A stretch of 64,000 bases of DNA from Diphasiastrum complanatum. Lineage: Eukaryota; Streptophyta; Lycopodiopsida; Lycopodiales; Lycopodiaceae. Made by a program: the position numbers and the translations under genes. Shown in pieces: positions 26,901-39,800 of the stretch (within the stretch, counting starts at the first letter, position 1; each line of letters begins with the position of its first letter). The DNA is taken from positions 15,406,049-15,470,048 of the forward strand of contig CM055095.1 of NCBI GenBank assembly GCA_029204225.1, read 5' to 3'. The notes under the pieces were generated by a model. That model had not been told where the DNA came from, did not search any database, and saw nothing but the letters and a program-made list of their open reading frames with translations.

Positions 26901-29900
26901 TAGGAATCACTGATTACGATCACTAACTTGTGGTTGAAGGACCAGCCTTTGAGGTAGCCGTAGATGGAGCTGCAGGTATCATCAATGAGTCTGGTGCTCG
27001 CATACAACCTGCGATCTCACAACCACGCAAACACAATAGGTGTGCGGCGTGCCTTTATTCTAGTGGGGCCACCTGTGTAGTCCTTGCCGTAATACTCACA
27101 TGTCCACCTCTTAGTGCTTGAGGTGCCATAATTCGAAGCAATTGTCACATGATTCCACAAGGGATCCTTCTCTCTCGGTATGGTATCTAGTCTCTCTCTG
27201 CCTCAATGGTCAAGACTCAGTGGCAAGTGCTCACTCAAACTCGTATGATCTAGATTCTAGTTTCTATCTCAATAAACTACCTAGCCTAAGTTACTAATAC
27301 TTATTACTAAGTTTTAACACGCCAAATCAACATCTAACATTCTAACTTAACATTTCTAAACTCTAATTTCTCACTCACTCACACCGAAAGGCTAACTCTC
27401 TGTAATAGATCCTAACACCACAGTAGGGCAAACACTCCTGATCCACCCAACCTTGCCTACTCCCTGATATAGAGTAAGCCCCTCCTAGCCCAATGTGAGG
27501 ACTGGTAGCATGCTACTGCCAAGTGTCGGCCACATGGCACTGACGTGGCCGACTGCACGTCGGGACCCAACTGGGGGCCCTATCCTGCTGACAGGGTCCC
27601 TAGGCTGTGTTAGGCCCGCCATGGCTATGGACCATGCTGGGGCACACTACTCACACTGTCTTGCCCTGTTGGTCATGTACGCTGGACACGACCCTGACTG
27701 TGGTATTTGACCTATCTGTGTTCTCTAGGGTTCGGCACTGGTTACGAGCTCGTAACACTCCCTCCCCCTTAAGAACCGTCTTGGTCCTCTAAGACAAAGT
27801 CTGGAAAAATCTTGCGAAGGACGCTGCCTCTTTCCCAAGTGGCATTCTCAACAGGCTGATCATTCCACTTAACCAGATATTCTCGGTATAGAGTATGACG
27901 AGTCTGCGTCTCTCTACTATCAAGAATCTCCTCTGGTTCATGTGGAGGTTGTTGAGGATCCAATGGGAGAACTAGAACACTGTCCCCTACCAGATTATCT
28001 GATCTGGTTAAGGCTTTTCGTAACTGACTTACATGAAAGACTGGAAAAACCTTACTGCTGTGTGGGAGTTCTAGTTCATAGGTGACCTCGCCTAGTCTCC
28101 TACTGATGGTAAAGGGACCACAATACCTTGGAGACAACTTAGCACACACTCCTGATTTGAGGGTTTTAGAGTCAACTGGGACTCTCAAGTAGACTTTCTC
28201 ACCAGTGGAGAACTGCACATCCCGTCTGTGTGGATCTGCATAATGCCTGGCTCGATCCTGGGATTGTCTAATGCTACGCTTAGCATGTTCTATCATCTGG
28301 TTTAGGTCTTCTAAAAAGTTTCTGGCTGCTTCAACTTTTTCTTGTTTAAACCCTACAGCTGTGGGTGAGCGTGGCTGAAAACCGTACATCAGCATAAATG
28401 GGCTGTATCCCGTAGCTGAATGTTTGGTACTGTTGTAAGCAAACTCTAATATCGAGAGATACTCCTCCCAATTAGTCTGCTTCTTGCTGACGTATGCACG
28501 AAGCATATCCTCCAGCACTTGATTTACCCTTTCTGTTTGACCGTCCGTCTGTGGATGGTCGGTGGTACTCATATTAAGTTTAGTATGGAGATGATGGAAT
28601 ACTGCCTTCCAAAAATTTCCAGTAAACTTACTGTCCCGGTCGCTGACTATGCCGGAAGGTAGACCGTACAATTTAAATAGCCCGTCTACAAACAACCTCG
28701 CTAACTCTGGAGCTCTAACGGTTGTTTTGGTCGGAATAAAATGAGCCATTTTGGTCAGACGGTCAACTGTGACCCATATAGCGTCATTACCCTTTTGGGT
28801 TTTAGGCAGGCCTACTATAAAATCCATGGAGATACTCTCCCATTTACCAGCTGGTATTTCTAAGGGATGCAACAACCCTCCTGCCTTTAAACGCTCTGCT
28901 TTATTTACTTGACATTTCTGGCAACTGGTTACATACTGGTGGACGTCCTTTTTCATACTGGGCCAGAAAAATTGCCTACGAAGAAGCTCATAGGTCTTCT
29001 GTATGCCTGGGTGTCCCGCGCTAGGATTGTCATGACATTCATATAGGACCTGCTGCCTATAATCCTCTGAATTGGGGACACATACTCTATCTCTATAGAG
29101 CAAGTACTCATCCTGAATGGAATACTGTTTCCATTTGAATCCTTGAGTCAACTGACCCTCAACCACTGGGGTTTGCTTGGGTGATACAAGCTCAGAATCC
29201 TCAACGTCATCTGATGACGTATACTCGGACTCATCATCATCCTCAACGAAAGCTGCCGTATTCTTGGATGAACTGGCACCAGCCCCGGGAACTGGTTCTG
29301 GAGTCTGTAACTGTCTGTTCTGGACTGAGTTCCAGATAATAGAGAAGAATGCATCATGCTGGCATTTCCCTCTCAAGGACTCGAGTAACTCATTACGAAT
29401 CTGAGTAAAACTCAGCTCGTTTATCATAGGCATTCTGCTAAGGGCATCTGCTACTGTATTGAATTTTCCACGCCTATATCTGATAGACATGTCAAACTCT
29501 TGCATCAACTCTGCCCAACGAGCTTTCCGACCTCTAAGCTCAGGTTGATTGCAAAGGTATCTGAGACTCTCATGGTCTGTCAGGACCTCAAAGTTGGCAC
29601 CATACAAATAATGCCTCCAAGTCTTAAGGGCATGGACTATAGAAAAGAGTTCCTTTTCATAGGCACTATACCTAGTCTGTGCTGGCTCGAGTTTTTTACT
29701 CTCGAACGCAACTGGTCGTCCACCCTGAGTTAGCACAGCACCTACTGCAAAGTCGCTAGCATCTGTTTCGACCACAAATGGCTGATTGGGGTCGACGACC
29801 TTTAAAACTGGTGCTGTAGCTAAGGCTGTTTTGAGAGCATCAAAGCTCTCCTGTTGTGCGGACTCCCAAATGAACTCCTTTCCCTTCCCCTTAATAAGGA

Positions 29901-32900
29901 GATTTGTCATAGGGACTGCTATCTGAGCATATTCCTTGACAAATCGTCTGTAATATCCCGCCAGACCAAGAAAGATTTAAAGTTCCAAAATATTCTGAGG
30001 TCTCAGCCAACTGAGTATGGCTTTAACCTTATTTGGGTCCATCTTAATCCCATCTGAAGAGATAATGTGACCCAAATATGCTACTTCTTCAACGAAGAAT
30101 TCACACTTGGATTGTTTAGCATAAAGCTTATGCTTTCTGAGCAGTCGAAACACCTTTCTGAGGTGTTTTAGATGCTCCTTCCTGGTTTTGCTGTAAACGA
30201 GGATGTCATCTAAAAATACGACTACAAATTTACCCAAGTATGGTCTGAGGACACTGTTCATCAAGGTCATAAAGGTAGCTGGAGCATTTGTGAGCCCAAA
30301 TGGCATCACCTTAAACTCATAATGACCGTGACGAGTCCTAAAGGCTGTTTTTGAGACATCTTCCGATTTTATACGGACTTGATGATATCCCGATCTAAGG
30401 TCTATTTTACTGAAAAACTTAGCCCCGTCGAGTTGATCAAACAACTCGTCTGCCCGAGGCATAGGGTATTTATTCTTAATTGTGACTTTATTGAGGGCTC
30501 TGTAATCTACGCAAAGACGCATAGACCCCTCCTTCTTTTTCACCAATAGGACTGGTGAGGCCCATGGTGAACTACTGGTCTGAATTTGGCCTTTCCCAAG
30601 ATAGTCTGTTAACTGCCTAGTTATTTCTTCATCCTCTGTTCGGCTGACCCGATACGGAGGTTTAGAAACAGGTGCTGTACCTGGTACTAGGTTTATTACA
30701 TGATCTACCTCTCTGCTAGGTGGTAAACCATGTGGCAAATTTTCAGGAAAAACATCTTTAAATTTAGACAATAAAGTTTCTAATTTACTGATTTTCTGCT
30801 GAATAGAATTGGAAATAGAAACTTCAGGAATAAACTGAAAGTCACATAAGAATACCTGATGGTCTTCGTCTCCGATTAGCTGACAGAGCTCTGAACTGCA
30901 GACCATAGGGCTGTTGGGAACATCATGCTCCCCATGCAACTGGATCTCTCGGCCTTTATACTGAAAGCTGAGGGTGTTCTCCTGATAGTTTCTCTGGAGG
31001 GAAGGTCCTAAACTGTAGAGCCAATCTCTCCTGAGAACAATGTCTGTTCGATCCAGGTGCATTATCTGAAAGTTTATTTGATCTTGGTACCCCTGAATAC
31101 CAAGATTTAACTTACTTACCATAGTTTCCCATATTTTTTTATCTTCACCCTTAGCTAATGAAACTATGTACCTATGCTGACTAGGTACTTCTGGTAGTTT
31201 AAGCTTTTTAACCAGGGTGTGGTTGATGAAATTATGGGTTGCCCCATCATCAACCATGACTCTTACTGACTGGTTACCAACTTTCCCATGCATACGTACT
31301 AGGTCATGCGGCCCAAAGCTGAAGGGTCTCGCTAGCATTGCAGAGGTCAGCTGGCAACAGTGTTCATGATCTTCATGGAACACTTTGATCTCGGAAGCTG
31401 CCGAGTCACTGGGGAAACATACAATCTGAACAAGATGAACTTGTTTTTTATCTTTTTTAGTGAAAGGCCCCTTGGGACACTGTCTGACTGTGTGTCCCTT
31501 GCCCATACACACAAAGCACAAACGTTCTTGTTTGGCTTTCTCAAAATCATCTGGTTTTAAGGGCTGTATGAGTGAAGGGCGTTTCTGAGGAGCTTCACCT
31601 TTAAATTTATCTTCTTTCTTTCTTTTTAAAAATTTCTTTTTAAATTGAAAGTCTTTCTGAGGAAGCTGCTCAGAAAGTGGTTGCTGTCTCGCTCTCTTCC
31701 TACCCACTGAATCATCATAGATTTGAGCATATCTGAGAGCTTGCTCAAGGGTAGTAGGCGAGTTTCTCTGGACCTCTACTTTATATTCATCTTTGAGGCC
31801 ACGGACAAATCCCCTGATTTTTTGATAGTCATCCATATTTTTAATCTTTAAAATTGCCTCTCGATACTGCGAGATATATTGGATGAGGGACTTGTCCATT
31901 ACTGTTCTTTCCCAGGCTTCCCAGGCTCTATCAAGTTCATTCTCTGGTAGAAATTCTCTTAGGAAAGCTTCTTCAAAAGCTTTCCATGACCGGGGAGTCT
32001 GCCCAGTCTCCTGGAGATTTAACCACCACTTATAGGCCATAGGCCCTAAAGAAAGACTGGCCTCAATTGCTTGCAAATGGTCAGGGGTCTGTTTAAGAGC
32101 ATGAATGTTCTTCCATTTGCTGAGGAAGGTTTGTAGAATATCTGCATTTCTATCCTTCTCTTCCCCATTAAAAGTAGGAGGCTTTAGATCTTTAAAAACA
32201 TTGGGGTGAGACCGTAAAGTCTCACCCGAAACTGATGGAAGAGGAGAAGGGGATAACTGAGAAGTGGAGGGAAGGCTTCCTTTCGCGGAGCTCAAAATCA
32301 AGTTTTTGAGTTCAGCGAACGAGTCGTCCACACTGGACTTGAAATTGGCTAATGCCAGCTTCAGTTCATCCACTTCTGTTACCAATTGGAGGAACTGCTC
32401 CTTGGTAACCAGTTCGTCGAGTTCTTCGGCGAACTGTTCCTGTTCTTCTACTTCCATGGGTTCCTTCCCTTTTCTGTAAGCCAAGGCTTCTGTTTCAAGT
32501 TCGTCGAAGCCTCTCTCCTGGGGTTGATCAGGTCCCTGAGGAGTGGTCATCTTCGAAACTGAAAGAGAGCTACCTTAACCTCTGAAGGAAAAAAGTCTAA
32601 AAGACTAATTTACAACTATACAAGGGAAAGGAAAGATGACTTAGCTGTTTCTGAGGACTGTACTTCCAAAGAAAGAATGAAGAGGAACCCTTTCAGCTCT
32701 TTTCCCCAAAATTTCAGACCTGCTGTTCCGAAATGCCAGTTTGAGGCTTCAAAACGATACTAAATTTCCCGGTTTTTTGAGGATAGTAGCTCGCTGGTCT
32801 GATTGCAATCCAACTTGTCCACAAAAAGGCAAATCTGAAGTCCAAAAACCCTTCTGAGTTCTGAAATTTCAGAAGTCTCCTACTCGCTGATCTGGTAGGA

Positions 32901-33723
32901 ATCCTCTTGCTCCAAATCTCTGACGTTGGGGCCCAAAAACTTGTTGAAAAACCAGATTTTCAAAAGCACTGGCAGCGCTGGCCCTGCTCCTCTTTTTTGG
33001 CTTCCAACTCGCTGAGAACCAGTAACTTTTTCCCTGGAAATCGGATGTAGGTCTCTGACTGTACAGCGATGGAGGTGCTGGCTTCTTCCTACTCTAATTT
33101 CGCTGTGAAAACTACGAAGAATCCTTTGAACTCAGTGAGAAACAGCTGTTTTTTCAGCGAGTTACCTACACTTGGAATCTGACTCCTTGCTACTGTGATT
33201 TCTCAGTGGAAATCAGAAGTTTGAAGGCTGCTCCTACAGCGATCCTCCTCCTCTATTCCTCTCTGAGAATCTGAGAAACACTTCCTATCTTCTGATAGCT
33301 TTCTCTACTGCTGTCCTAAACTCCCTAGGATGGAGATGGCTCTGATACCAGTGTAATAGATCCTAACACCACAGTAGGGCAAACACTCCTGATCCACCCA
33401 ACCTTGCCTACTCCCTGATATAGAGTAAGCCCCTCCTAGCCCAATGTGAGGACTGGTAGCATGCTACTGCCAAGTGTCGGCCACATGGCACTGACGTGGC
33501 CGACTGCACGTCGGGACCCAACTGGGGGCCCTATCCTGCTGACAGGGTCCCTAGGCTGTGTTAGGCCCGCCATGGCTATGGACCATGCTGGGGCACACTA
33601 CTCACACTGTCTTGCCCTGTTGGTCATGTACGCTGGACACGACCCTGACTGTGGTATTTGACCTATCTGTGTTCTCTAGGGTTCGGCACTGGTTACGAGC
33701 TCGTAACACTCTCCCACACACAC

Positions 33724-33805
<82 letters not shown>

Positions 33806-36800
33806 GGAGTTATGGAAATGTGCACGAGGGCTCGGGCTGGCAGTTGACGCATTTTTTTTTTGAAAATTTTTGAACCAAGCCGGTTCGAACCGGAAATTGC
33901 GGTTCTTTCATCGAACCGCGATTCGACACAACACTGCAAAGCACAAATAAGCTTTTTTCACCCCAAATAAGCTACACAAAGGGACTACCTTGAATTTCTC
34001 AGAGAACTGGATAAAATAGATCTTTTACAGTCGAATTCTAGCAACCGGCAAACTCTTTTCCTTCAAAAATCAGCAAACAAGGGTTTGAAACTGACAATCT
34101 ACAAAAATAAAGGAAATCACTGAGAAGGAATGTGATAGGCGTCTACCCCACCAACGACGTACCACTAGATCCTTATTGCAATTGTCAGATCCAAAAAAAT
34201 GTTGAGAATTGAAAAAGTTACAAACACTTTTGCAAATCTAAAGAAGGCTGAATTTTTATAAAAGCAAAGAGAAAAAGCAAGCCAGATAGCAGGAGATGCT
34301 CAAAGGCTACTTAAAGACCAACCATCCACCATAGGCCCCAATTTGTAAGCTTCAAGGGACTCAAAATGCTCAGAAATACACCTGTAGGAGGGCACCGACT
34401 CTCCTAGCCCACCATAAACCCTAACTCAAGGCAAAAGTAATGCCAAACCCCACACAATCCTAGAAAGGAATTGCTCTGATACCAAATCTCACGAAGCTAT
34501 CTGAATGAAACCCAAAGCACACCAAAGTAGGCACCAAATGTCCACTTTATTGAAGTACATATCAAGTTACAAGCATAAACACATAAGAGCACTGTTGCTA
34601 ACTCTCCCAACCACCTGCTGCATAGACTATGATTAGGAATGCCTCTCTCTAAGCTCACTTATACATAATCCTCAAGCACCCACTTAACCCTGGCCCTTTC
34701 CTAACATCGACACATGGTTAGCCCCATGCACAATAGACATTTGCTCTTGGTAGTACCTTGACATATTGGCAAGCAAGTAGGAGGACCGTCCGACCGTGAC
34801 CTCATGCACTAGATGGACCAAGTGTCTCAATGAGCATATGACATGTGTCCCATTGACCTATCAACACCTACTTTTTAGGAGGTCAGTCCAGCAGCCTCTA
34901 AATTAAGACTCAGTACCCCCATACCAAATACAAGTAGGTCCGCAAGTTAACAAAACTTGCTATTTACATTTTCTTACAAAACACCACAAGCCGGTGTGAG
35001 CGATGTCAATATTTACAATTTACAGTTTACAAGTCTAGCGTGTTTACATTGAGGGAGGAATATAGGTACATGACAATAGTGCTATCTAACCCATCTTTTT
35101 TTCTGCACTTTTATAATCGTCAACACTTTTTTGTGGTTTTGACTCATTGCTTTCTAGAATTTGAGATTGTTCCCTACCTTTGTGTAGGTCATGACCCTTG
35201 TTGCGTAGAATTGAGAGACAAATGTTGGATTTTGAGTGCAGACAAGGATGTTTCTTTGGATCTCAAGGTGAGTATAACGAGTTTTTGCTAGAGCCGCTCA
35301 CATGGTGGTGTCTTATGCATACGAGGAGATGCAACAGGCTCAACATTCCCCAACTAAACAAGTTGGCTTAGTGCACCACCAACTTGAGGCTACTCAGGCA
35401 CATGTGAAAGACGGTACACCTAGGCAGGTGAATCACCGTACCTTAGATCCATAGGCACTGCAGCAGGCCAGGCACAAACAGAGCCTATGGCTGATAATGG
35501 GATCTTCTTGGAGTATAATTGGGAGCTGAGATGTCATGATAGGGGCAGCGTTAGACCATTGGGTCCACAACTAGGGTCGATACGGGTGGGCGGGGGGGGG
35601 GGGGGGGGGGGGGGGGTTTGGGTTGGGGTGCCTAATTGATTTGCATGTTGAGCCGGAGACAATAATATCAAGGGTAGAGGGAGCAGTGCCCTGACGAGGC
35701 CCTGGTAGACCTAGAGGTAGTGGTAGTGGTAGAGGCAGAGGTAGAGGTGAATGTTCGCAAAGATAGCAGCGTATCCTTGAGGAGGATTTCCTATCTTCCT
35801 ACTCGTCCACTAGTGACAGTAATGAGGAGCTGACGAGCTAAGGACATCGGGTGGAGTTTGGGTTTGTAGACCAAGTGTAATTCAAGTCCAAAGAAGGCCA
35901 AGTTTAGCTTGTTACACAATATTCAATTTAGGTTAGAAGATGGCTCATACATGTAAGCTCAAAGCTAATATCAATGCAAGATCCTAAGCAATCAAAAGCT
36001 ATAACATGATCCACATGCAAGAGGTTTAACAAGATTCGACCATACAATAGCAGGGCTGGATCTGAGGAAGCAAGATTTTTTAGAAGATCCAAGCATGCAA
36101 TAGCAACAAGCTATCACTAAGCATACTATAGCTTCAACAAGTTCCAAGCATGCAATATTAAGGCACTTTGGTTACATCCAAGCTTGTAACAAGGCTAGAT
36201 CTATGCATACAAGAGTTGGTAAGATCCAACTTTGTAATTGCAAAAGTGAGGTCACTGCAAGCAAAAGCTTTGGTAAGATCCAAGCATGTGATAATAAATG
36301 CCAAATCAATGCATGTAATGGACAAGTAGAGAGGCTTGAAGAGAGAATTGGCATGGATGTGGGTTTCCCTCTTGAAGCACAAGACTTTCCATTGTTGTGG
36401 ACCTATAGTACCTTTAAAACTTATGGGTCTTTCATCCATTGTACTTGGCATGACCAATGTCTGTTATTGTTCATAATCATACATGTAGCATCACATCAAG
36501 CACATATACACCATAAAGGATCAAGCAAATGGCCTCCTCCAACTAGGGACACTGAAAGAACATTCAATAAGGCCAATAGTTGATCCCCTACAAGGTAGAG
36601 CAATGAGTTTCTTACAAAGAATTCCAGTGTAATCCAAAACATGTATTCCAAATGAATGTGTCTACTTCCTGTTATACTCTACTAAAATCAAAGCTAGGTC
36701 CCTAGTTTGAAAATGAAGATCAAGAGAAGGGCAATGGGTGAATGAAAATAACCATTCTTCCTATAATTAGTCACAACTTGTGAATAACAATACCCTTAAT

Positions 36801-39800
36801 TCTACCAAGTAGAATGAGTGCTGGGTCCATAAGCCCGAAAGGTGCTATATGTCCATCTCTTTCAAGATCAAACAAAAGTGGAAAAAAGGGTAGCTTTGTT
36901 CCATGTGCAATTCTACTATTGGAAAATAGCCTACAAGCAATAGTATTAACCTTCATCAGTTCTGTCCTCCCTAGATGCTGGCCTCCTCTTTTAGTCAAAG
37001 AAAGGCCTGAAGCAAGTGGTGGAGAGAGTAAGGAGAGAGTTTGAACGTTGGGAAGGCATATTCCAATTGTCATAAAGAGAGAAGTATGAGTGGAAAGTTT
37101 TTCATGTGAGAGAAATGGCATGGGGAACATAGACATGTCTACCTGTGAGTGAGGTATTCTTTGCATGTGAATAGATAAGAGTAGGTAGGAAAAAGAATTT
37201 GACCCTTCTATACCATGCAAAATTCTCTTATCTCAACTTGTATTTTTCTCTTTGCCATAAAATTGATTCCACCCATGGGTTGACTTGCATGTTGATGTTG
37301 GATACACCATCTTCCTAGTTGCACACCATTCTTAAAGTTTCTGTTCTTTTACGTCAAGGTCTGAGTCCAAGAATCTTTCTTCTTGACAATTCCAGAGGAT
37401 TAACATCACCCACCCAATGGCTATTTGCATATTGGGGTTCTATGTGATGAACCTTTTTTCGTGCACTAAGGCACATCACTCCAGAGGACCCTCACAAGTG
37501 TGTTCAATTCTCCAGGGCCTTCTTTTGTTCTTGAGTCTCTGGATTCATTGTGCAGTATAAGTCTTAAGCAGGACCTTCACATATATGGTTAGATCATCCA
37601 ATGTAAAAAATAAAACTTCAAACGCATCTTACCCCTCAACATAGGTAGGGTTGCCGATCTCATTGATCCAAAGAATAAACCATGCATGGTAATCAAATAT
37701 TAATGAGTCACATGCATACACATGCATCAACGATCACTCATAAAACAAGTACTTTGAAGGAAAAGTCTTTATTGCATTTAAGGCACACTTATAAGAAACT
37801 CCAAAGTCAGGTAATCTTTTGCCTTAAATTTCAGGGAGCGTGCTTGAGATGGTGATTGTTCTTATTGTATAATTTGGTTATGTGGTTCATTGTGATACTT
37901 TTATGAGACATTCTTGCTCAATCAATGCGGTTGTGTTATCCAAATTCTGCCAGCAATTTGTCCAGATTTTCAAAATTTGAGCTTTGATCTCCATTTAGAA
38001 GTAAATATTCTGTCCAAGGGCTTGCCGAGCAAAGATTTTACCTTATTTTCATGGGTACAGAAAGTTGCCAATTTTTTAGTATTTTTACAGGAGCATCATG
38101 ATGATGATCTCAAAGAAGTTGTAATCAGAGAAAATCATAAGGAAGAACCACACATTATGATCTGCTACCTAGCATTGTGTCATTCTTATCAGTAAAGGAG
38201 ATATTGGGTTCTTGGAGTAGCAGTACAAAATGAGTAACCCGTAAGCAAAATCTTGCAATAAAAGTCTCAATAGCTGTCAAGGAGTTACTATTATGGATTA
38301 CTTCATTATCTGCTGTGAATGGTATTGCCAGGGAACTAGAGACTGCACAAACTTGACTATTATCTTTTGTTTTGCATATAGGGAGGCGAGCACCTTGAAG
38401 GGGATACAACCTGAGGAGTTGCATATTCTCATGCAGGACCTATGCTTTAGGGAAGAGGCACAATTGATTGACGTTCGAGAACCTGATGAGATGTATATAC
38501 CTATATACCTTGGCGTTGTCATGTTATCTCTAAGTTTTATAATGAGGAATCTCCTCTGGTGAACTTTTCTTTTATGCTAAATAATCTCTGGTAGATGAAT
38601 ACTTCTTTTTCACTTATTACAAATGTGAAAAGTTGAGTCACCAACGGCAAGCATGTGTTAGTGATTTTATGTAGGAGATGGCTGCAAACTGCAGTCAGAA
38701 TATGTAAGGTCTGTTTTAAGGTTCTAATGGTTGGCACATGCTCGGGAGACTATGTTGGTAACGTACAGAAGGTTCTTTTGTGCTAGTGTGTCCAGTAAAG
38801 AAGCACAGCTGTTACCTATTATCATAAATAGTTGAAAGGTTACAGTTCACATCAATGGATTGTGCATCAGTGGACCAGTCTCAAAAACACGTCATGGCCT
38901 AGGTATCATATTTTGTAAGCCTGCAAACAAAGGTACATGCTCCAACTTGTTGGCTTTGTCAAGACACGGTTCTTCATATTCAATTGCTGCTGGAGTGCTG
39001 GTTGGAAGGTTGGGGGACTGGAGCAGAGGGTGGTTGCCTTTGATCGATCCTATCTTGCTTACCATAATATCCTTTCCTGACCATAATATGTAGGAGCCTT
39101 CATGTGAAAGAGTCAGATTATTATGTAAGAGGGTTCCTTGGGTCTCAGCCCTCATGTTGATATTTTCTTTTCAGCCACTTGTATCTGGGCCATCCTAATA
39201 TTAGTAGTTAGCTGACTTTTCACATGGTTTGGGTCCCATGGTCCCATTCTTAATGATTACCATTTATTATTCACATTCTCATTGTTTGTTATATTGTTGG
39301 CATTAGGAGTTTGCATTCTTACATGCACCGTAAATAATCAATAGGTAGTGTGGCCTCATTTGAATGGGTGATTGATTGGGGGGTAGCGTTAACTTTCTCT
39401 TCCAGTTCTTAACGATTCTAGCTTTTATCAGCATTTTCCTACTGTTAATCACAATGATCAGCTTGGTTACATTTCCTGTTTGGTGTGTCTGCAGTTCTTT
39501 CAGTTCTACTAGTGTTATTTGTCTCATTTACCTTGTACTTTTGGTGACTAGATCAATTGCAGCGATCGGAGGATTCAAGCCATATCCCTTGAGCCAATTT
39601 GGCCAGTGGGCTCCGACAATTACTGAAGATCTTGAGCCTGCTAAGGACACTTACTTGCTTGTTAGTAAGCCATATTATCAAGCTATTCAAATTTTCAATA
39701 CACCTTGAAACCTGTCGTTTTAGGGGGATTTTTTTTTACTTTAGTAGCAGAATAAGTATTTGATGATAACCATAAAAATCCCAAACAAGGGGAGCGGGAA

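Larger units (their letters stand above)
27401..33708 (-). mobile_element. Young Ty3/gypsy chromovirus, 6308 bp, nearly intact
   Basis: The two 357-bp LTRs (27401-27757 and 33352-33708) are identical by eye. They begin TGT and end ACA on either strand, and are flanked by the 5-bp target duplication CTCTC (27396-27400 and 33709-33713). The primer binding site is 33339-33350 and the polypurine tract about 27758-27770. A single gag-pol frame fills the interior, broken by one TAA. The site is inside a CT-rich run in the host gene's intron 4. Confidence 0.97.
21082..35024 (-). mobile_element. Decayed Ty3/gypsy element hosting later insertions
   Basis: Related LTRs in the same orientation lie at about 21082-21569 and 34487-35024. 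A primer binding site (34473-34484) sits inside the right LTR, so this is a minus-strand element. Between them are Gag (24174-23131), protease (about 22990-22900), RNase H (about 22400-22150) and integrase (about 21990-21594). Reverse transcriptase is deleted near 22440. The leader region is split by a hAT copy and by the young chromovirus at 27401-33708. No target duplication is evident. Confidence 0.75.

Noticed and set aside
27495-27710. Small protein encoded twice (also at 33446-33661)
   Set aside because: Both lie inside the two identical LTRs of the chromovirus; the duplication is the LTR itself.
33339-33350. tRNA-Met gene fragment
   Set aside because: Only the 12-base primer-site complement is present, adjacent to an LTR. 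The same applies at 10464 and 34473.
38293-38562. A stand-alone small rhodanese-like gene
   Set aside because: Only 38382-38492 is coding. It splices in phase with the PpiC exons upstream and rhodanese exons downstream, so it is exon 5 of the STR12-like gene.
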